Positions 8,012 through 17,288 of a stretch of DNA of 64,000 bases are shown piece after piece; position 1 is the first letter of the stretch; every line of letters starts with the position of its first letter. The position numbers were made by a program, and so were the translations under genes. This DNA comes from Saccharospirillum sp043196875. Its GTDB lineage: Bacteria; Pseudomonadota; Gammaproteobacteria; Pseudomonadales; Natronospirillaceae. Where the stretch lies: contig NZ_JBEBMX010000005.1 of the NCBI RefSeq assembly GCF_043196875.1, positions 124,001 to 188,000 of the forward strand. The letters run 5' to 3'. The notes under the pieces are model-generated. The model made no database searches and had not been told where the DNA came from. It saw nothing but the letters and a program-made list of their open reading frames with translations.

Positions 8012-8515
8012 ATGCTTGAACTGCAAAAATTATTGCTGCATTACCTCCAGCAACTGATCCAATTGTTAGAGAGAATTCCGGCGGAGTGTTACCAGGCATC
8101 GTTGGCGCCTGACATGTTTTCATTGGCGGAGCAGGCGAGAATTGCATCGAATTACAGTCTGCGTCTTTATTGTCCGCTGATACAGCAGCCCGTCCCAGAC
8201 TTTGATCAGGTAAACCTCAGTAAGCTGGCTTTATTACTGGAAGTCACGCAACGACGTGATTATTTGCAGCGCCAGCCAGCAGTAACCGAGTTGAACGAGG
8301 CCCGACTCATTAATGAGCGGGCGGGGTTTGCCGATCTGGAATTAACCGAACCGCATTTTATTCACCACTATGGGCTGCCAAATTTCTTTTTCCATTTCAG
8401 CATGGTCTATGCCATTGCTCGTCAACAGGGTGTGGTGTTGAGTAAGGCTGATTTTGACGGCTACCACATCTACCCGGATGGATTTAGTTTTTTTCAGCCG
8501 CAAACGGACGACTAA
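8012..8515 (+). CDS. DUF1993 family protein
   Basis: 167 residues, all-helical in appearance. The motif LAPDMFSLAEQARIASNYSL near residue 30 and the C-terminal PNFFFHFSMVYAIARQQGV with LSKADFDG match the DUF1993 pattern, which usually reads APDMFPLxxQxxxA and PHFFFHxxxAYxxLRxxGV. DUF1993 belongs to the DinB-like four-helix fold. Function is unknown. Its stop is two bases from the convergent stop of the next gene. Confidence 0.78.
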   Translation: MLELQKLLLHYLQQLIQLLERIPAECYQASLAPDMFSLAEQARIASNYSLRLYCPLIQQPVPDFDQVNLSKLALLLEVTQRRDYLQRQPAVTELNEARLINERAGFADLELTEPHFIHHYGLPNFFFHFSMVYAIARQQGVVLSKADFDGYHIYPDGFSFFQPQTDD

Positions 8516-8517
8516 CG

Positions 8518-9075
8518 TTAACCACGCATGATTGGCCGGCTCAGCTCTACAGCCGCTTTGTCGGGTTGCTGGCTGTGGTAACGGACCACAACGCGGTCAC
8601 CAACCATAGCGTTGAGTCCAAAGGATGCCGGCAGACCGCGAAACCATTGGGTGCGTCCCAGGTACTCAATTTGTGCATCTATTAATCGCATCCGGTTGAC
8701 GCTGATACGGGAATAATTCATCGCGACAAGGGTTCCGACTGTTTCGCTGTCTGCATTTTTCAGCGTTCGTTCTGTCTGCAGTGAACCGTAAAAATACTTT
8801 ACTAGGTAGGCTAGGCCGACCAGGGCGAAGATCGACAGACCAGCTGTGATCAAGCGGGTGCTGAACGGCAAAATTGAATCGGGATTCAGCAGTTGGTGGA
8901 ACTGCCCTGAGCTGATGATGATATAGACCGCTACCACGCTAATAGCGACGACCATTACCAGTATCGCCAGCGCCGGTGACCGGTTTCTGAGCACATAATA
9001 CAACCCAAGCACCGCAAGGATGGCAATTGGCAGGTAAGTCGACATAAGTTCCAGGTGAGCGGGCATGGTATCCAT
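8518..9075 (-). CDS. membrane protein with DUF3592-like C-terminal domain
   Basis: 185 residues. Three hydrophobic segments occupy residues about 12-28, 36-54 and 74-92. The rest is a soluble beta-rich tail with VGDRVVVRYHSQQPDKAAVE, like the end of DUF3592 domains, which usually read VGxxVxVxYxPxxPxxA. No function is known for this family. ATG at 9075 or 9066 are alternative starts; neither has a strong ribosome site. It converges tightly with the DUF1993 gene. Confidence 0.65.
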   Translation of the reverse strand: MDTMPAHLELMSTYLPIAILAVLGLYYVLRNRSPALAILVMVVAISVVAVYIIISSGQFHQLLNPDSILPFSTRLITAGLSIFALVGLAYLVKYFYGSLQTERTLKNADSETVGTLVAMNYSRISVNRMRLIDAQIEYLGRTQWFRGLPASFGLNAMVGDRVVVRYHSQQPDKAAVELSRPIMRG

Positions 9076-9239
9076 TCCTTAAACAGCAAAAGCGGGTCAA
9101 TATAAACACTTGTGGCAACGCTGTCAGGTCTGGTTTTGAGGCCAGGACACCAAAGCTGTGACGCTTGTTGAGTTCCCGGAAAGAATCTATAAATATTTTA
9201 GGCGGGCTATATTGGGCCGCCATGACAGGAGTGTTGATC

Positions 9240-9596
9240 ATGATGTGGATTGCGAATGTACTGGTCTTGTTGGTAGCGGCTCTGCACGCTTATTTTTTGG
9301 TATTGGAAATGTTCCTGTGGGACAAACCGGCCGGCATGAAAGCCTTTAATTTAACGCCCGAACACGCAGCGACGACCAAGTCGATGGCGGCCAATCAGGG
9401 TTTGTACAATGGTTTTTTGGTCGCCGGTTTAGTCTGGGGCTTGTTATTGGGTGAGGCTGGCCTGGCCATTAAAACCTTCTTCCTCGGTTGCGTCGTTGTT
9501 GCCGGTGTGTTCGGTGCCGTGACCGTCAGTCGCAAGATCCTTTTTGTACAGGCGTTGCCGGCGGCCGTCGCCTTGCTGGTTTTATGGCTGAGCTAA
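9240..9596 (+). CDS. DUF1304 family membrane protein
   Basis: 118 residues with four membrane helices, the normal DUF1304 size. Family motifs seen are AALHAYFLVLEMFLW near residue 14 and the loop ANQGLYNGFLVAGLVWG at about residue 55. The AGGAG at 9227-9231 is eight bases before ATG 9240, which decides the start over in-frame codons at 9165 and 9222. Function is unknown. The last 13 bases overlap the start of the following hydrolase gene. Confidence 0.88.
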   Translation: MMWIANVLVLLVAALHAYFLVLEMFLWDKPAGMKAFNLTPEHAATTKSMAANQGLYNGFLVAGLVWGLLLGEAGLAIKTFFLGCVVVAGVFGAVTVSRKILFVQALPAAVALLVLWLS

Positions 9597-10612
9597 GGTC
9601 GCGCGTTAAGGCTGTTTCAGTCTTGTGCTGGCTGGCAACTGTCAGCCTGGCCTGGGCCGATGTCGATGACGCTGCACTGTTAAATCAGGCGTTGGTGCAG
9701 TTCGGTTACAGCGACCATCAGCTGCAGATTGACGGCGATGATATCCACTATTACCTGCACCAACAGCAGCATCTGCCACAACATCTGGTGTTGTTTATTC
9801 AGGGCACCGATCCGTTCCCGTTATTTTTTTACCAATTCAAAGAAGACGGGCCGCACTTTTTCAAAGCTTTCAATAATGATGATCAACGACTGTCGCCGGA
9901 GATGGCCTATGCGGTGGTGGCAAAACCCGCGCTGAGTGGTATCCGTGAGTGGCAACACTTCGATGTACCCCAGGCTTATCACGATGCCAATTACCGCGAG
10001 CGACGGGTCAGAGATCTCAGTGCAGTGATCGATGATATTCGGCAACACCATCTGGCCGAGGGTGGCAATATCATCGTCTACGGGCATTCGGAAGGGGCGC
10101 AGCTTGCGGCGGCTTTGGCGCGTGAGCAGCCGGCCATTACCCATCTGGGTTTCTGGTCCGGTAACGTCCTGAACAACTTTTATGAGTTTGCCTTGTTCGA
10201 GCGGCTGGCGGTGCGTCAGGGACAGCAAAGCGATGCTCAGGCGCAGCAGAATATTGAGGCGTTGCTGCAATGGTATCAGGCGGTCTTGGCCGATCCGCAG
10301 TCGACCGAGGTTGATGACTGGGGCTTTAGCAATCGTCGCTGGGCGTCCTATCGCCACGCGCCGCTGGAGGATTTACTGGCGCTCGAAATTCCCATCTATG
10401 CTCAGTTTGCCAGTAACGACGACAGCACGCCGATCGAAACCGCTTATTTATTGCCGGTACAGTTTTTATCAGCGGGCAAAACCAATCTCGATTTTCACGT
10501 CTGTCTGGGCTGTAACCACAGCTATGTGGAAGAGGGCGACGAAGGTGCTATTGATCATTGGCCGTCGGTGTTTGACGATTTCCTGCAATGGACACAAAGC
10601 CAATCAGAATAA
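9584..10612 (+). CDS. secreted alpha/beta hydrolase-fold protein
   Basis: 342 residues. A signal peptide is visible: basic start AELRSRVK, hydrophobic run and a likely cut after SLAWA (about residue 25). The mature part has a strand with LVLFIQGTDPFP and the nucleophile elbow GHSEGAQ at about 167-173, with Ser169 as likely nucleophile. The C-terminal CLGCNHSYVE may supply the histidine. This fits a periplasmic or secreted esterase/peptidase; the substrate is unknown. Start ATG 9584 lies within the end of the DUF1304 gene. Confidence 0.8.
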   Translation: MAELRSRVKAVSVLCWLATVSLAWADVDDAALLNQALVQFGYSDHQLQIDGDDIHYYLHQQQHLPQHLVLFIQGTDPFPLFFYQFKEDGPHFFKAFNNDDQRLSPEMAYAVVAKPALSGIREWQHFDVPQAYHDANYRERRVRDLSAVIDDIRQHHLAEGGNIIVYGHSEGAQLAAALAREQPAITHLGFWSGNVLNNFYEFALFERLAVRQGQQSDAQAQQNIEALLQWYQAVLADPQSTEVDDWGFSNRRWASYRHAPLEDLLALEIPIYAQFASNDDSTPIETAYLLPVQFLSAGKTNLDFHVCLGCNHSYVEEGDEGAIDHWPSVFDDFLQWTQSQSE

Positions 10613-10627
10613 CGCTGAGCACACGCT

Positions 10628-11284
10628 ATGATTTCACGGTTACCACCCTGGGTTGAATACGGCGCTTTTGCCTTGGCGCTGGTGGCCGGCTGCGTCAATG
10701 CGATTGCGGTTTTGGGATTGGATCACCAGGCGTTGTCACATTTATCGGGCACCGCCACTTCCTTTGGGGCAGGTTTGGGGCGACTGCCCTGGAGTCAGAG
10801 TCTGCATCTGCTGCTGATATTGCTCAGCTTTTTTTGTGGCGCCTTGCTGTCGGGATTTCTGGCTGGCGGTGGTGCGCTGAAATTGGGTTACCAGTACGAA
10901 ATCCTGCTGGTGATCGAGGCGCTGTTGTTATTCGCCGCCACAGCATTTTTCGCTCAGGGTTCTCACCTGGGTCAATACTTGGCGTCGGCCGCCTGTGGTT
11001 TGCAAAACGCCTTGGCGACCACCTACAGCGGCGCTGTGGTACGCACCACTCACGTCACCGGTTTATTTACCGATCTGGGTATTATGCTGGGTTCCTGGTG
11101 TCGGGGCGAAGCCTTTGATCGCCGCAAGTTTGTATTATTTAGCCTGATCATTCTTGGTTTTATCAGCGGCGGTATTGCTGGCGCCTGGTTATTTCCGCGC
11201 CTGAGTTTTATGGCGCTGCTATTACCGGCCAGCACCTGTTTACTGCTGGCGATTGTTTATCATCTGTTTCGGGTTCGGCAGTGA
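10628..11284 (+). CDS. DUF1275 (YoaK-type) membrane protein
   Basis: 218 residues with about six membrane helices. The pattern LVAGCVNAIAVLGL then HLSGTATSFG near the start and ACGLQNALATTYSGAVVRTTHVTGLFTDLG in the middle is diagnostic for DUF1275 (YoaK). The family has no established transport substrate. The gene starts 15 bases after the hydrolase stop, so DUF1304, hydrolase and DUF1275 may be one transcript. High family confidence. Confidence 0.92.
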   Translation: MISRLPPWVEYGAFALALVAGCVNAIAVLGLDHQALSHLSGTATSFGAGLGRLPWSQSLHLLLILLSFFCGALLSGFLAGGGALKLGYQYEILLVIEALLLFAATAFFAQGSHLGQYLASAACGLQNALATTYSGAVVRTTHVTGLFTDLGIMLGSWCRGEAFDRRKFVLFSLIILGFISGGIAGAWLFPRLSFMALLLPASTCLLLAIVYHLFRVRQ

Positions 11285-11419
11285 GGATGCTCTAACGGTC
11301 GTTGAGTGTTCTAAAATATCGGTGGTTGTCGAAATCGCGCCATGGCATTCGATAAGGGAGATTAGGAAAGTCACTGCAATCCGGTGACGGTAGCAACGAC
11401 CTCTGCTCTGGGAGAGCTT

Positions 11420-11836
11420 ATGAAAATCACTATCAGTACCCAAGTAAAAGCACCTTTAGAAATCGTTTGGCAGGCCTGGACCACACCCGAAGACATCAAC
11501 CAGTGGAACGCTGCCTCGGACGATTGGTGCAACCCACGCAGCACCATTGATCTGCGCGTTGGCGGTCGATTCAACTACCGCATGGAAGCTCGCGATGGCA
11601 GCGCAGGCTTTGATTTCGAAGGCACCTTTATTCAGGTTGAAGCGCCCCTGGTGCTGGCCTACCGCATGGATGATGATCGTCAGGTGGTGGTGGAGTTCGA
11701 AGCGCAGCCCGATGCTGTTGTGGTTAAAGAAACTTTCGATACTGAAGATCAAAATACCGCGGAATTACAGCGTCAGGGTTGGCAGGCAATTCTGGATCGT
11801 TTTGCCCGGCATGTGGAAGCCAAACAGCAGGCTTAA
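11420..11836 (+). CDS. SRPBCC / AHSA1-like protein
   Basis: 138 residues with the START-like AHSA1 pattern: VKAPLEIVWQAWTTPEDINQW at the start, LRVGGRFNYRMEA in the middle and GWQAILDRFARHVE at the end. These small helix-grip proteins bind hydrophobic ligands or act as Hsp90 co-chaperone-like modules; in bacteria many have unknown roles. GGAGAG at 11411-11416 sits just ahead of ATG 11420 and decides the start over the upstream ATG at 11384. Confidence 0.9.
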   Translation: MKITISTQVKAPLEIVWQAWTTPEDINQWNAASDDWCNPRSTIDLRVGGRFNYRMEARDGSAGFDFEGTFIQVEAPLVLAYRMDDDRQVVVEFEAQPDAVVVKETFDTEDQNTAELQRQGWQAILDRFARHVEAKQQA

Positions 11837-11853
11837 ATGTAGCCGGGAGCGGT

Positions 11854-11879
11854 CGGGGTGGTGAGGCAGTGCCACCCCG
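11854..11879. terminator. possible bidirectional hairpin terminator
   Basis: CGGGGTGG (11854-11861) pairs with CCACCCCG (11872-11879) around a ten-base loop. It lies between two converging stops (SRPBCC gene and antiporter gene). There is no T-run on either side, so intrinsic termination is only possible. Confidence 0.35.
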
Positions 11880-11888
11880 ATGTTTAAC

Positions 11889-13748
11889 TCAGCGCTCGGC
11901 AGACTGCTGTTCTTCTTCTTCCAGCTCGGTGGGATACAGCCGGCCTTGAAGCATCTCTTCCCAGTCGCGGGTCATTTGGCGCACTTTTTCGATGTAGGGT
12001 TGGTTTTCCATGGTTGGAATGCTGGGGTCCCACAGTTCCGAGACTTCCACCATGGAGCGACGATCCACCTTTTCGAACTCATCGGAAATAAACTGCGCGC
12101 GGTCGCGGCTGATGCCCATGGCTTCAATAGCTGACCGACCCATACGCACCGAGCTGTCGTAGGTTTCACGAATCACGTCGCGGCAACCGGCGTACCACAG
12201 ATCATAAACATGGAAGCGGTCGAAGGCGCGCGCGGTGATATGAACCTGCGGATAGGTTTTGTGGATGTAACTGACCAGCTTGGTGATTTCTTCTTTGTTG
12301 TCGATGGCGACCACGACGACTTTTGCATTTTCGATACCAGCGGCCTTGAGCAGATCTGGCCGGGTAGCGTCGCCGAAAAAGACGCGCAGGCCAAAGCTGC
12401 GCAGCATTTCCAATTGGGTTGAGCTGTAGTCGATGACGGTGGTGGAAAAGCCGGTGGCGCGCATCATCCGGTTGACGATACCACCCATCCGACCGTGCCC
12501 CAGAATCAGCACTTCACCCTGTTCGGTGATCTCATCCATGGTGCCTTCCGGTTGGTTGTAGCGCGGCAGCACCAGGCGTTCGAAGGCTAAAAACAACAGC
12601 GGCGTCAGAATCATCGACAAGCCCACCACCAACATCAGGCGGTCGGCGATGTCGGTTGGCAAGACCGCATTGGCGACACTGAACGACAGTAATACAAAAC
12701 CGAATTCACCGGCTTGGGCCAGTGCAATGGCGGTGAGGTATTTGTTGGAACCGCGAATGCGGAACGCATAGGCAAGCGCCGCCAGCACCAGCGCCTTGAT
12801 GACAATCAAGCCCAGAGTTAAGCCGAGCAGCAGAGCGAATTCATCGAACAGCAAGTTAAAGTTGATGCTGGCTCCAACGGTCATAAAGAAGAGGCCCAGC
12901 AGCAGCGCTTTGAAGGGTTGAATATCGGCTTCCAACTCGTGTCGGTATTCGCTGTTACCCAACACCAGTCCGGCCAAAAATGTGCCCAGCGCCGGTGACA
13001 AACCGACCAGGGTCATCAATAAGGCGATGCCGATGACCAGCAATAGGGCAGCACCGGTAAAGAGCTCACGCAGTTGCGCGCTGGCGACAAATCTCAGTAG
13101 CGGCCGGGCAAGGTAATTACCGATCACCAAGACAAAGGCGACGGCAGCGGTCGTCACCAGCGCTGTCTGCCAACCGACCAGACCATTGACCAGGCTGAGG
13201 CTGGCGCCATGGTCGTCACTGCTGCTGTGAATTTCGCCAAGCGCTAATAACGGAATCAGCGCCAGCATCGGAATGACGGCGATATCCTGAAACAGCAAAA
13301 CCGCAAAGCTGGCTTTGCCGCCGTCGCTTTGCATCAGGCCTTTTTCATTCAGCGTTTGCAGCACTATCGCGGTAGAGGACAGCGACAACACCAGCCCAAC
13401 GGCCAGGGCAATCTGCCAGGGCTGACCCAGCAACATGGCAATGGCCATAACGACGAGGGTGGTGACGACAACCTGAGAGCCACCCAGGCCGATCAGCTTG
13501 CGGCGCATCGCCCAGAGTTGTTGCGGGTTAAGCTCCAGCCCGACCAGAAACAGCATCATCACCACACCGAACTCGGCAAAGTGTTGTACCGCCACCAGAT
13601 CGACGCCCAGCACCGTCAGCAACGGACTGATCAAGACGCCCGCCAGCAGATAGCCGAGCACCGAGCCCAGACCCAGACGAGCGGCGATCGGCACGGCGAA
13701 AACACCGGCGATCAAAAATAGAAAAGCTATCAGTAAAACGTCGGTCAC
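11889..13748 (-). CDS. CPA2 cation:proton antiporter, KefB/KefC-like
   Basis: 619 residues. The first 380 or so are a many-helix Na/H exchanger domain with typical segments such as RLGLGSVLGYLLAGVLISP, FLVGLELNPQQLW, LSLSSTAIVLQTL and ALGTFLAGLVLGNSEYRHE. An RCK/TrkA-N nucleotide-binding domain follows (about 408-530) with LGHGRMGGIVNRMM. This is the layout of KefB/KefC/YbaL potassium efflux systems, which exchange K+ for H+ in the inner membrane. The start is GTG 13748, preceded by GAGG with seven bases between. No adjacent KefF/KefG partner is seen, so glutathione-adduct gating is uncertain. Confidence 0.92.
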   Translation of the reverse strand: MTDVLLIAFLFLIAGVFAVPIAARLGLGSVLGYLLAGVLISPLLTVLGVDLVAVQHFAEFGVVMMLFLVGLELNPQQLWAMRRKLIGLGGSQVVVTTLVVMAIAMLLGQPWQIALAVGLVLSLSSTAIVLQTLNEKGLMQSDGGKASFAVLLFQDIAVIPMLALIPLLALGEIHSSSDDHGASLSLVNGLVGWQTALVTTAAVAFVLVIGNYLARPLLRFVASAQLRELFTGAALLLVIGIALLMTLVGLSPALGTFLAGLVLGNSEYRHELEADIQPFKALLLGLFFMTVGASINFNLLFDEFALLLGLTLGLIVIKALVLAALAYAFRIRGSNKYLTAIALAQAGEFGFVLLSFSVANAVLPTDIADRLMLVVGLSMILTPLLFLAFERLVLPRYNQPEGTMDEITEQGEVLILGHGRMGGIVNRMMRATGFSTTVIDYSSTQLEMLRSFGLRVFFGDATRPDLLKAAGIENAKVVVVAIDNKEEITKLVSYIHKTYPQVHITARAFDRFHVYDLWYAGCRDVIRETYDSSVRMGRSAIEAMGISRDRAQFISDEFEKVDRRSMVEVSELWDPSIPTMENQPYIEKVRQMTRDWEEMLQGRLYPTELEEEEQQSAER

Positions 13749-13875
13749 AGGCGGGCCTCGCTTAGTGGTATTTAGTGAGTGGCTCAGTGGCGGGAAGGGC
13801 AGGCATTACCATCGGTCAAGCGTGTTGGCTTGTCCAGCGTGGCAGCGTTAGGCCCTCTCGGCGCTTGCCAAAGAG

Positions 13876-13911
13876 CGCTAAAAAGCGGCTATAGTGGGGC
13901 CGTTTTTAGCG
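13876..13911. promoter_or_regulatory. inverted repeat around a -10-like box upstream of the hydrolase gene
   Basis: CGCTAAAAA (13876-13884) and TTTTTAGCG (13903-13911) form a perfect 9-bp inverted repeat 18 bases apart. The interval contains TATAGT (13890-13895), a good -10 candidate, and the repeat ends ten bases before ATG 13921. A TTGCCA at 13865-13870 would be a -35 with a rather long 19-base gap. This may be an operator; the binding protein is unknown. Confidence 0.4.
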
Positions 13912-13920
13912 ATTCAAACG

Positions 13921-14826
13921 ATGTTTATGATCAGTGCCAAAGCCGAACGTTATTACCAGTTATTGCAGCGCCAGATGGAAAAACTGCGCGCTGAGCGGCA
14001 AACCCTGGCGCAGGAGCGCGCTGCCCAGGAAGATTTTGCCCAGATGACCTTGCGGCTGCCAGCGCAGATGCGCGTCGAGGTCGATACCTTGGCCGGTGTG
14101 GCCGGGCGCTGGTTGTTGCCCGCCAAGGTGCGCTCCTTTGGTACGGTGTTGTTTCTGCACGGTGGTGCTTACCAGACCGGCTCGTCGATCACCCATTTGA
14201 ATCTGGCGGCATATTTGGCGTTGGCAGCCGGTCATCGTCTGTGGTTGCCGGACTATCGGTTGGCACCCGAGCATCCTTTTCCGGCTGCTTTGGATGACGC
14301 CGTGGCGAGCTATCAGCAGTTGCAAAAAGACGGACCGGTGGCCTTGGCCGGTGATTCCGCCGGTGGTGGTCTGGCGTTGGCAACAGCCTTGCGGTTGCGC
14401 GATGAACAACAGCCGGTGGCGGCGCTGGCGCTGCTCTCGCCCTGGACCGATTTAACGCTCAGCGGCGCCAGTCATCACCGCCGTGCCGAGGTCGATCCGT
14501 TCTTTCCCACGCCCGAAGGTTTGGCTCTGGCGGCTGAACGTTATGCGGCGGATCATGCGTTGGACCACGACTTTATTTCGCCGTTGTTTGCCGACCTCAG
14601 TGGTCTGCCAGCGATGTGTGTGCACGTTGGCGATTACGAAACCTTGCTGGACGATTCGGTAGAGTTGGTGCGCCGTGCTCAGGCGGCTGGGGTGGATGCT
14701 CAGGTGGAGGTGTGGCCACAGCTGTGGCATGTCTGGCAGAGCTACGCCGGTCGGTTGCCGGAGGCTGATCAGTCACTGGCGGCCTTGGGCGAATTCCTTG
14801 GCCGCCAGTTGCTGGCAGAGCGTTAA
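13921..14826 (+). CDS. alpha/beta hydrolase, hormone-sensitive lipase family
   Basis: 301 residues. The oxyanion motif HGGAY is at 80-84 and the nucleophile elbow GDSAGGG at 144-150, with Ser146. Acid and base are probably the Asp in VGDYETLLDD and the His in QLWHVW near the C-terminus. This is the HSL/acetyl-hydrolase (family IV) esterase plan; such enzymes cut short-chain esters in the cytosol. ATG 13921 and ATG 13927 are both possible starts. Its stop overlaps the end of the convergent alaA gene by four bases. Confidence 0.92.
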   Translation: MFMISAKAERYYQLLQRQMEKLRAERQTLAQERAAQEDFAQMTLRLPAQMRVEVDTLAGVAGRWLLPAKVRSFGTVLFLHGGAYQTGSSITHLNLAAYLALAAGHRLWLPDYRLAPEHPFPAALDDAVASYQQLQKDGPVALAGDSAGGGLALATALRLRDEQQPVAALALLSPWTDLTLSGASHHRRAEVDPFFPTPEGLALAAERYAADHALDHDFISPLFADLSGLPAMCVHVGDYETLLDDSVELVRRAQAAGVDAQVEVWPQLWHVWQSYAGRLPEADQSLAALGEFLGRQLLAER

Positions 14827-16040
14827 GCCTGGCGGTAGTGGCCGAAAAAGCGGCCCATCCGTTCCATGGCATCAAGCAGCGTTTCGCGCGGTGGCAGGAA
14901 GACGATGCGGAAATGATCGACATCCGGCCAGTTAAAACCGCGTCCATGCACCAGCAGAATTTTTTCCTGCCGCAATAAATCCAACACCAGCCGTTCGTCG
15001 TCGCTCAGGTTGAATTTCTGTTTGTCGACTTTGACAAACATATAGAGCGCGCCCTTGGGTTTGACGCACGACAAGCCCGGCATGGCGTCGATCATCTCCC
15101 AGCACAGATCACGCTGATCGCGCATGCGCCCGCCAGGAATAATCAAATCGTTGATGCTTTGGTAACCACCAAGCGCAGTCTGAATGGCATGCTGCGCCGG
15201 TACGTTGGCACAGAGCCGCATATTGGCGAGCATGTTTAGGCCTTCAATAAAGTCGGTGGCCTGATATTTCGGACCGCTGACCATCATCCAGCCGGAACGG
15301 AAACCGGCCAGGCGATAGGCTTTCGATAAACCATTGAAAGTGATGGTCAACACATCGTCCGACAGCGCCGCCAGGCAATGATGGACGGCGTCGTCGTAGA
15401 GAATTTTGTCGTAGATTTCATCGGCCAGAATAACCAGGCCGTGTTCGCGCGCGATCTCGATCACTTCCAGCAACAGCGCTTTGGAATAGACAGCACCGGT
15501 CGGGTTATTGGGGTTGATCAGCACGATGGCTTTGGTTTTTTCGGTGATCTTGGCGCGGATGTCGGCCGGGTCGGGAAACCAGTCCGATTGTTCATCGCAG
15601 ATATAGTGCACTGCGGTGCCGCCGGACAGCGTAATGGCGCCGGTCCACAATGGATAATCCGGCGCTGGTACCAGTATTTCATCGCCGTTATTGATCAGCC
15701 CCATGCACGCCAGCTGGATCAGTTCGCTGACGCCGTTGCCCAGATAAATATCGTCGATTTCGACGCCCTTAACAGCGCGCTGCTGGTAATACTGCATCAC
15801 CGCTTTGCGCGCCGAATAGAGCCCTTTGGAATCGCTGTAGCCTTCGCCTTGCGGCAGGTTACGGATGACATCGGTGATGATTTCATCCGGCGCATCAAAG
15901 CCAAAAGGTTTGGGGTTGCCGATGTTCAGTTTAAGGATGCGGTGGCCTTCATCTTCCAGACGACGAGCTTCGTCGAGCACCGGGCCGCGAATGTCGTAGA
16001 ACACATTGGCCAGCTTGTGCGATTTGTGCAGCGTTTTCAT
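14823..16040 (-). CDS. alaA: alanine transaminase AlaA
   Basis: 405 residues, same length as E. coli AlaA (405). The fold-type I aminotransferase motifs are present: ILKLNIGNPKPFGFDAPDEI, PDYPLWTGA, INPNNPTGAVY, LADEIYDKILYD and the PLP lysine in FNGLSKAYRLAGFRSGW (about residue 240). AlaA uses PLP to make alanine from pyruvate and glutamate in the cytosol. The first residues also match the AlaA family. It is transcribed alone, away from msrB. Confidence 0.95.
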   Translation of the reverse strand: MKTLHKSHKLANVFYDIRGPVLDEARRLEDEGHRILKLNIGNPKPFGFDAPDEIITDVIRNLPQGEGYSDSKGLYSARKAVMQYYQQRAVKGVEIDDIYLGNGVSELIQLACMGLINNGDEILVPAPDYPLWTGAITLSGGTAVHYICDEQSDWFPDPADIRAKITEKTKAIVLINPNNPTGAVYSKALLLEVIEIAREHGLVILADEIYDKILYDDAVHHCLAALSDDVLTITFNGLSKAYRLAGFRSGWMMVSGPKYQATDFIEGLNMLANMRLCANVPAQHAIQTALGGYQSINDLIIPGGRMRDQRDLCWEMIDAMPGLSCVKPKGALYMFVKVDKQKFNLSDDERLVLDLLRQEKILLVHGRGFNWPDVDHFRIVFLPPRETLLDAMERMGRFFGHYRQA

Positions 16041-16212
16041 GAAACTCCCAAGCGATGTATAGCGAACGGAGAGGCACTTTCTATAAAGGGCGCTTTGCGG
16101 GTCTTGAGTGACGCAGACCTTGAAGGGCGGGCGAAAGACGCCATTGTCCAGGGCAGTCTGTTGCGTAGCCGAGTATAAACCTGCGCTTTGTTATTTCCTA
16201 TGGGAGGCCAGC

Positions 16213-16617
16213 ATGTCCGAGAAAATCGTCAAGACCGATGCCCAATGGCGTGAACAGTTGACCGATGAGCAATACCGCGTCACTCGTCAGGCCGGCACCG
16301 AACGTCCTTTTACCGGTGCTTATTGGGATACGGATAAGCCGGGCATTTATCGCTGTGTCTGCTGTGGCAGTGAGTTGTTTAATGCCGACACGAAATTTGA
16401 CCACGGCTGCGGTTGGCCGAGTTTTTATCAGTCGCTCGACAAGAGTGCCATCGTCGAGCGTGATGATTTTTCTCATGGCATGCACCGCATTGAAGTGCTC
16501 TGTGCCAACTGCGATGCGCATCTGGGGCATGTCTTCCCCGATGGTCCGGAACCGACCGGCGTGCGCTATTGCATCAACTCAGCTTCGCTGAATCTGGATG
16601 AGGCAAAGCCCGAGTGA
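16213..16617 (+). CDS. msrB: peptide-methionine (R)-S-oxide reductase MsrB
   Basis: 134 residues. Two zinc CxxC pairs are seen (CVCC and CANC), with GCGWPSFYQ in the middle and the catalytic cysteine in GVRYCINSASL near the C-terminus. MsrB reduces the R form of methionine sulfoxide in proteins using thioredoxin. GGGAGG at 16202-16207 is well placed for ATG 16213, so the longer upstream frame is not the start. The stop overlaps the GTG of the next gene (GTGA), so the two are coupled. Confidence 0.96.
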   Translation: MSEKIVKTDAQWREQLTDEQYRVTRQAGTERPFTGAYWDTDKPGIYRCVCCGSELFNADTKFDHGCGWPSFYQSLDKSAIVERDDFSHGMHRIEVLCANCDAHLGHVFPDGPEPTGVRYCINSASLNLDEAKPE

Positions 16618-17288
16618 CGTTGTCGTTTGCCAAGCTGCAACGCGATGCGTTGGCGCATCATCACCAGGATGATATTGCCGATCGTCTGCCGGTTATTGCC
16701 AGCCGCGATGAGTTGATCAGCCGCTCCGATGCCGACTGGCTCAGCCTGATCAGTCGCCGGGTGTTTCGTGCCGGCATGAAGCATTCGGTGATCGACGCGC
16801 GCTGGCCGGCGTTCGAAGAAGCCTTCTGGGGTTTTGATCCGCGTGCTTGTCAGTTGATCGATGACGATCGCTTTGAACAACTGATGCAGGACGAACGGCT
16901 GATTCGTCATTGGGGCAAGATGAAAACCATTCCGGTCAACGCCCTGCTGGTACAACAGCGTTCCAAACAGCACGACGGCTTTGGCCGTTTTATCGCTGAC
17001 TGGCCGACCGACGACATCGTCGGTTTATGGCAGGTGCTCGCCAAAGAAGGCGCGCATCTGGGCGGCGATGGCGGCTCCCGGTTATTACGTATGGCCGGCA
17101 AAGACACCTTTGTGCTCTCGGGCGATGTGGTGCGGGTGTTAACCAATGCCGGCATCGTCGCCCGTAAACCCACCGCCAAACGCGACCTGCGCTTGGTGCA
17201 GGAAGTGTTCAATGAACTGGCCGAGGAGTCCGGTTGGCCGTTGGCGCATCTGAGTATGTTGATGGCGATGAGCACGGGAGACGCTTGA
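16614..17288 (+). CDS. DNA-3-methyladenine glycosylase I (Tag)-like protein
   Basis: 224 residues from GTG 16614, overlapping the msrB stop. The Tag family core is recognisable: LISRRVFRAGMKHSVIDARW, FEEAFWGFDP, RHWGKMKTIPVNA, and GGDGGSRLLR. The N-terminal MxRCxW zinc-ligand motif of classical Tag is absent, so activity on 3-methyladenine is not certain; related proteins are often annotated only as 'glycosylase I family'. The last codons (STGDA) and the stop lie inside dispersed repeat copy A, so the repeat has replaced or extended the C-terminus. Confidence 0.82.
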   Translation: MTLSFAKLQRDALAHHHQDDIADRLPVIASRDELISRSDADWLSLISRRVFRAGMKHSVIDARWPAFEEAFWGFDPRACQLIDDDRFEQLMQDERLIRHWGKMKTIPVNALLVQQRSKQHDGFGRFIADWPTDDIVGLWQVLAKEGAHLGGDGGSRLLRMAGKDTFVLSGDVVRVLTNAGIVARKPTAKRDLRLVQEVFNELAEESGWPLAHLSMLMAMSTGDA

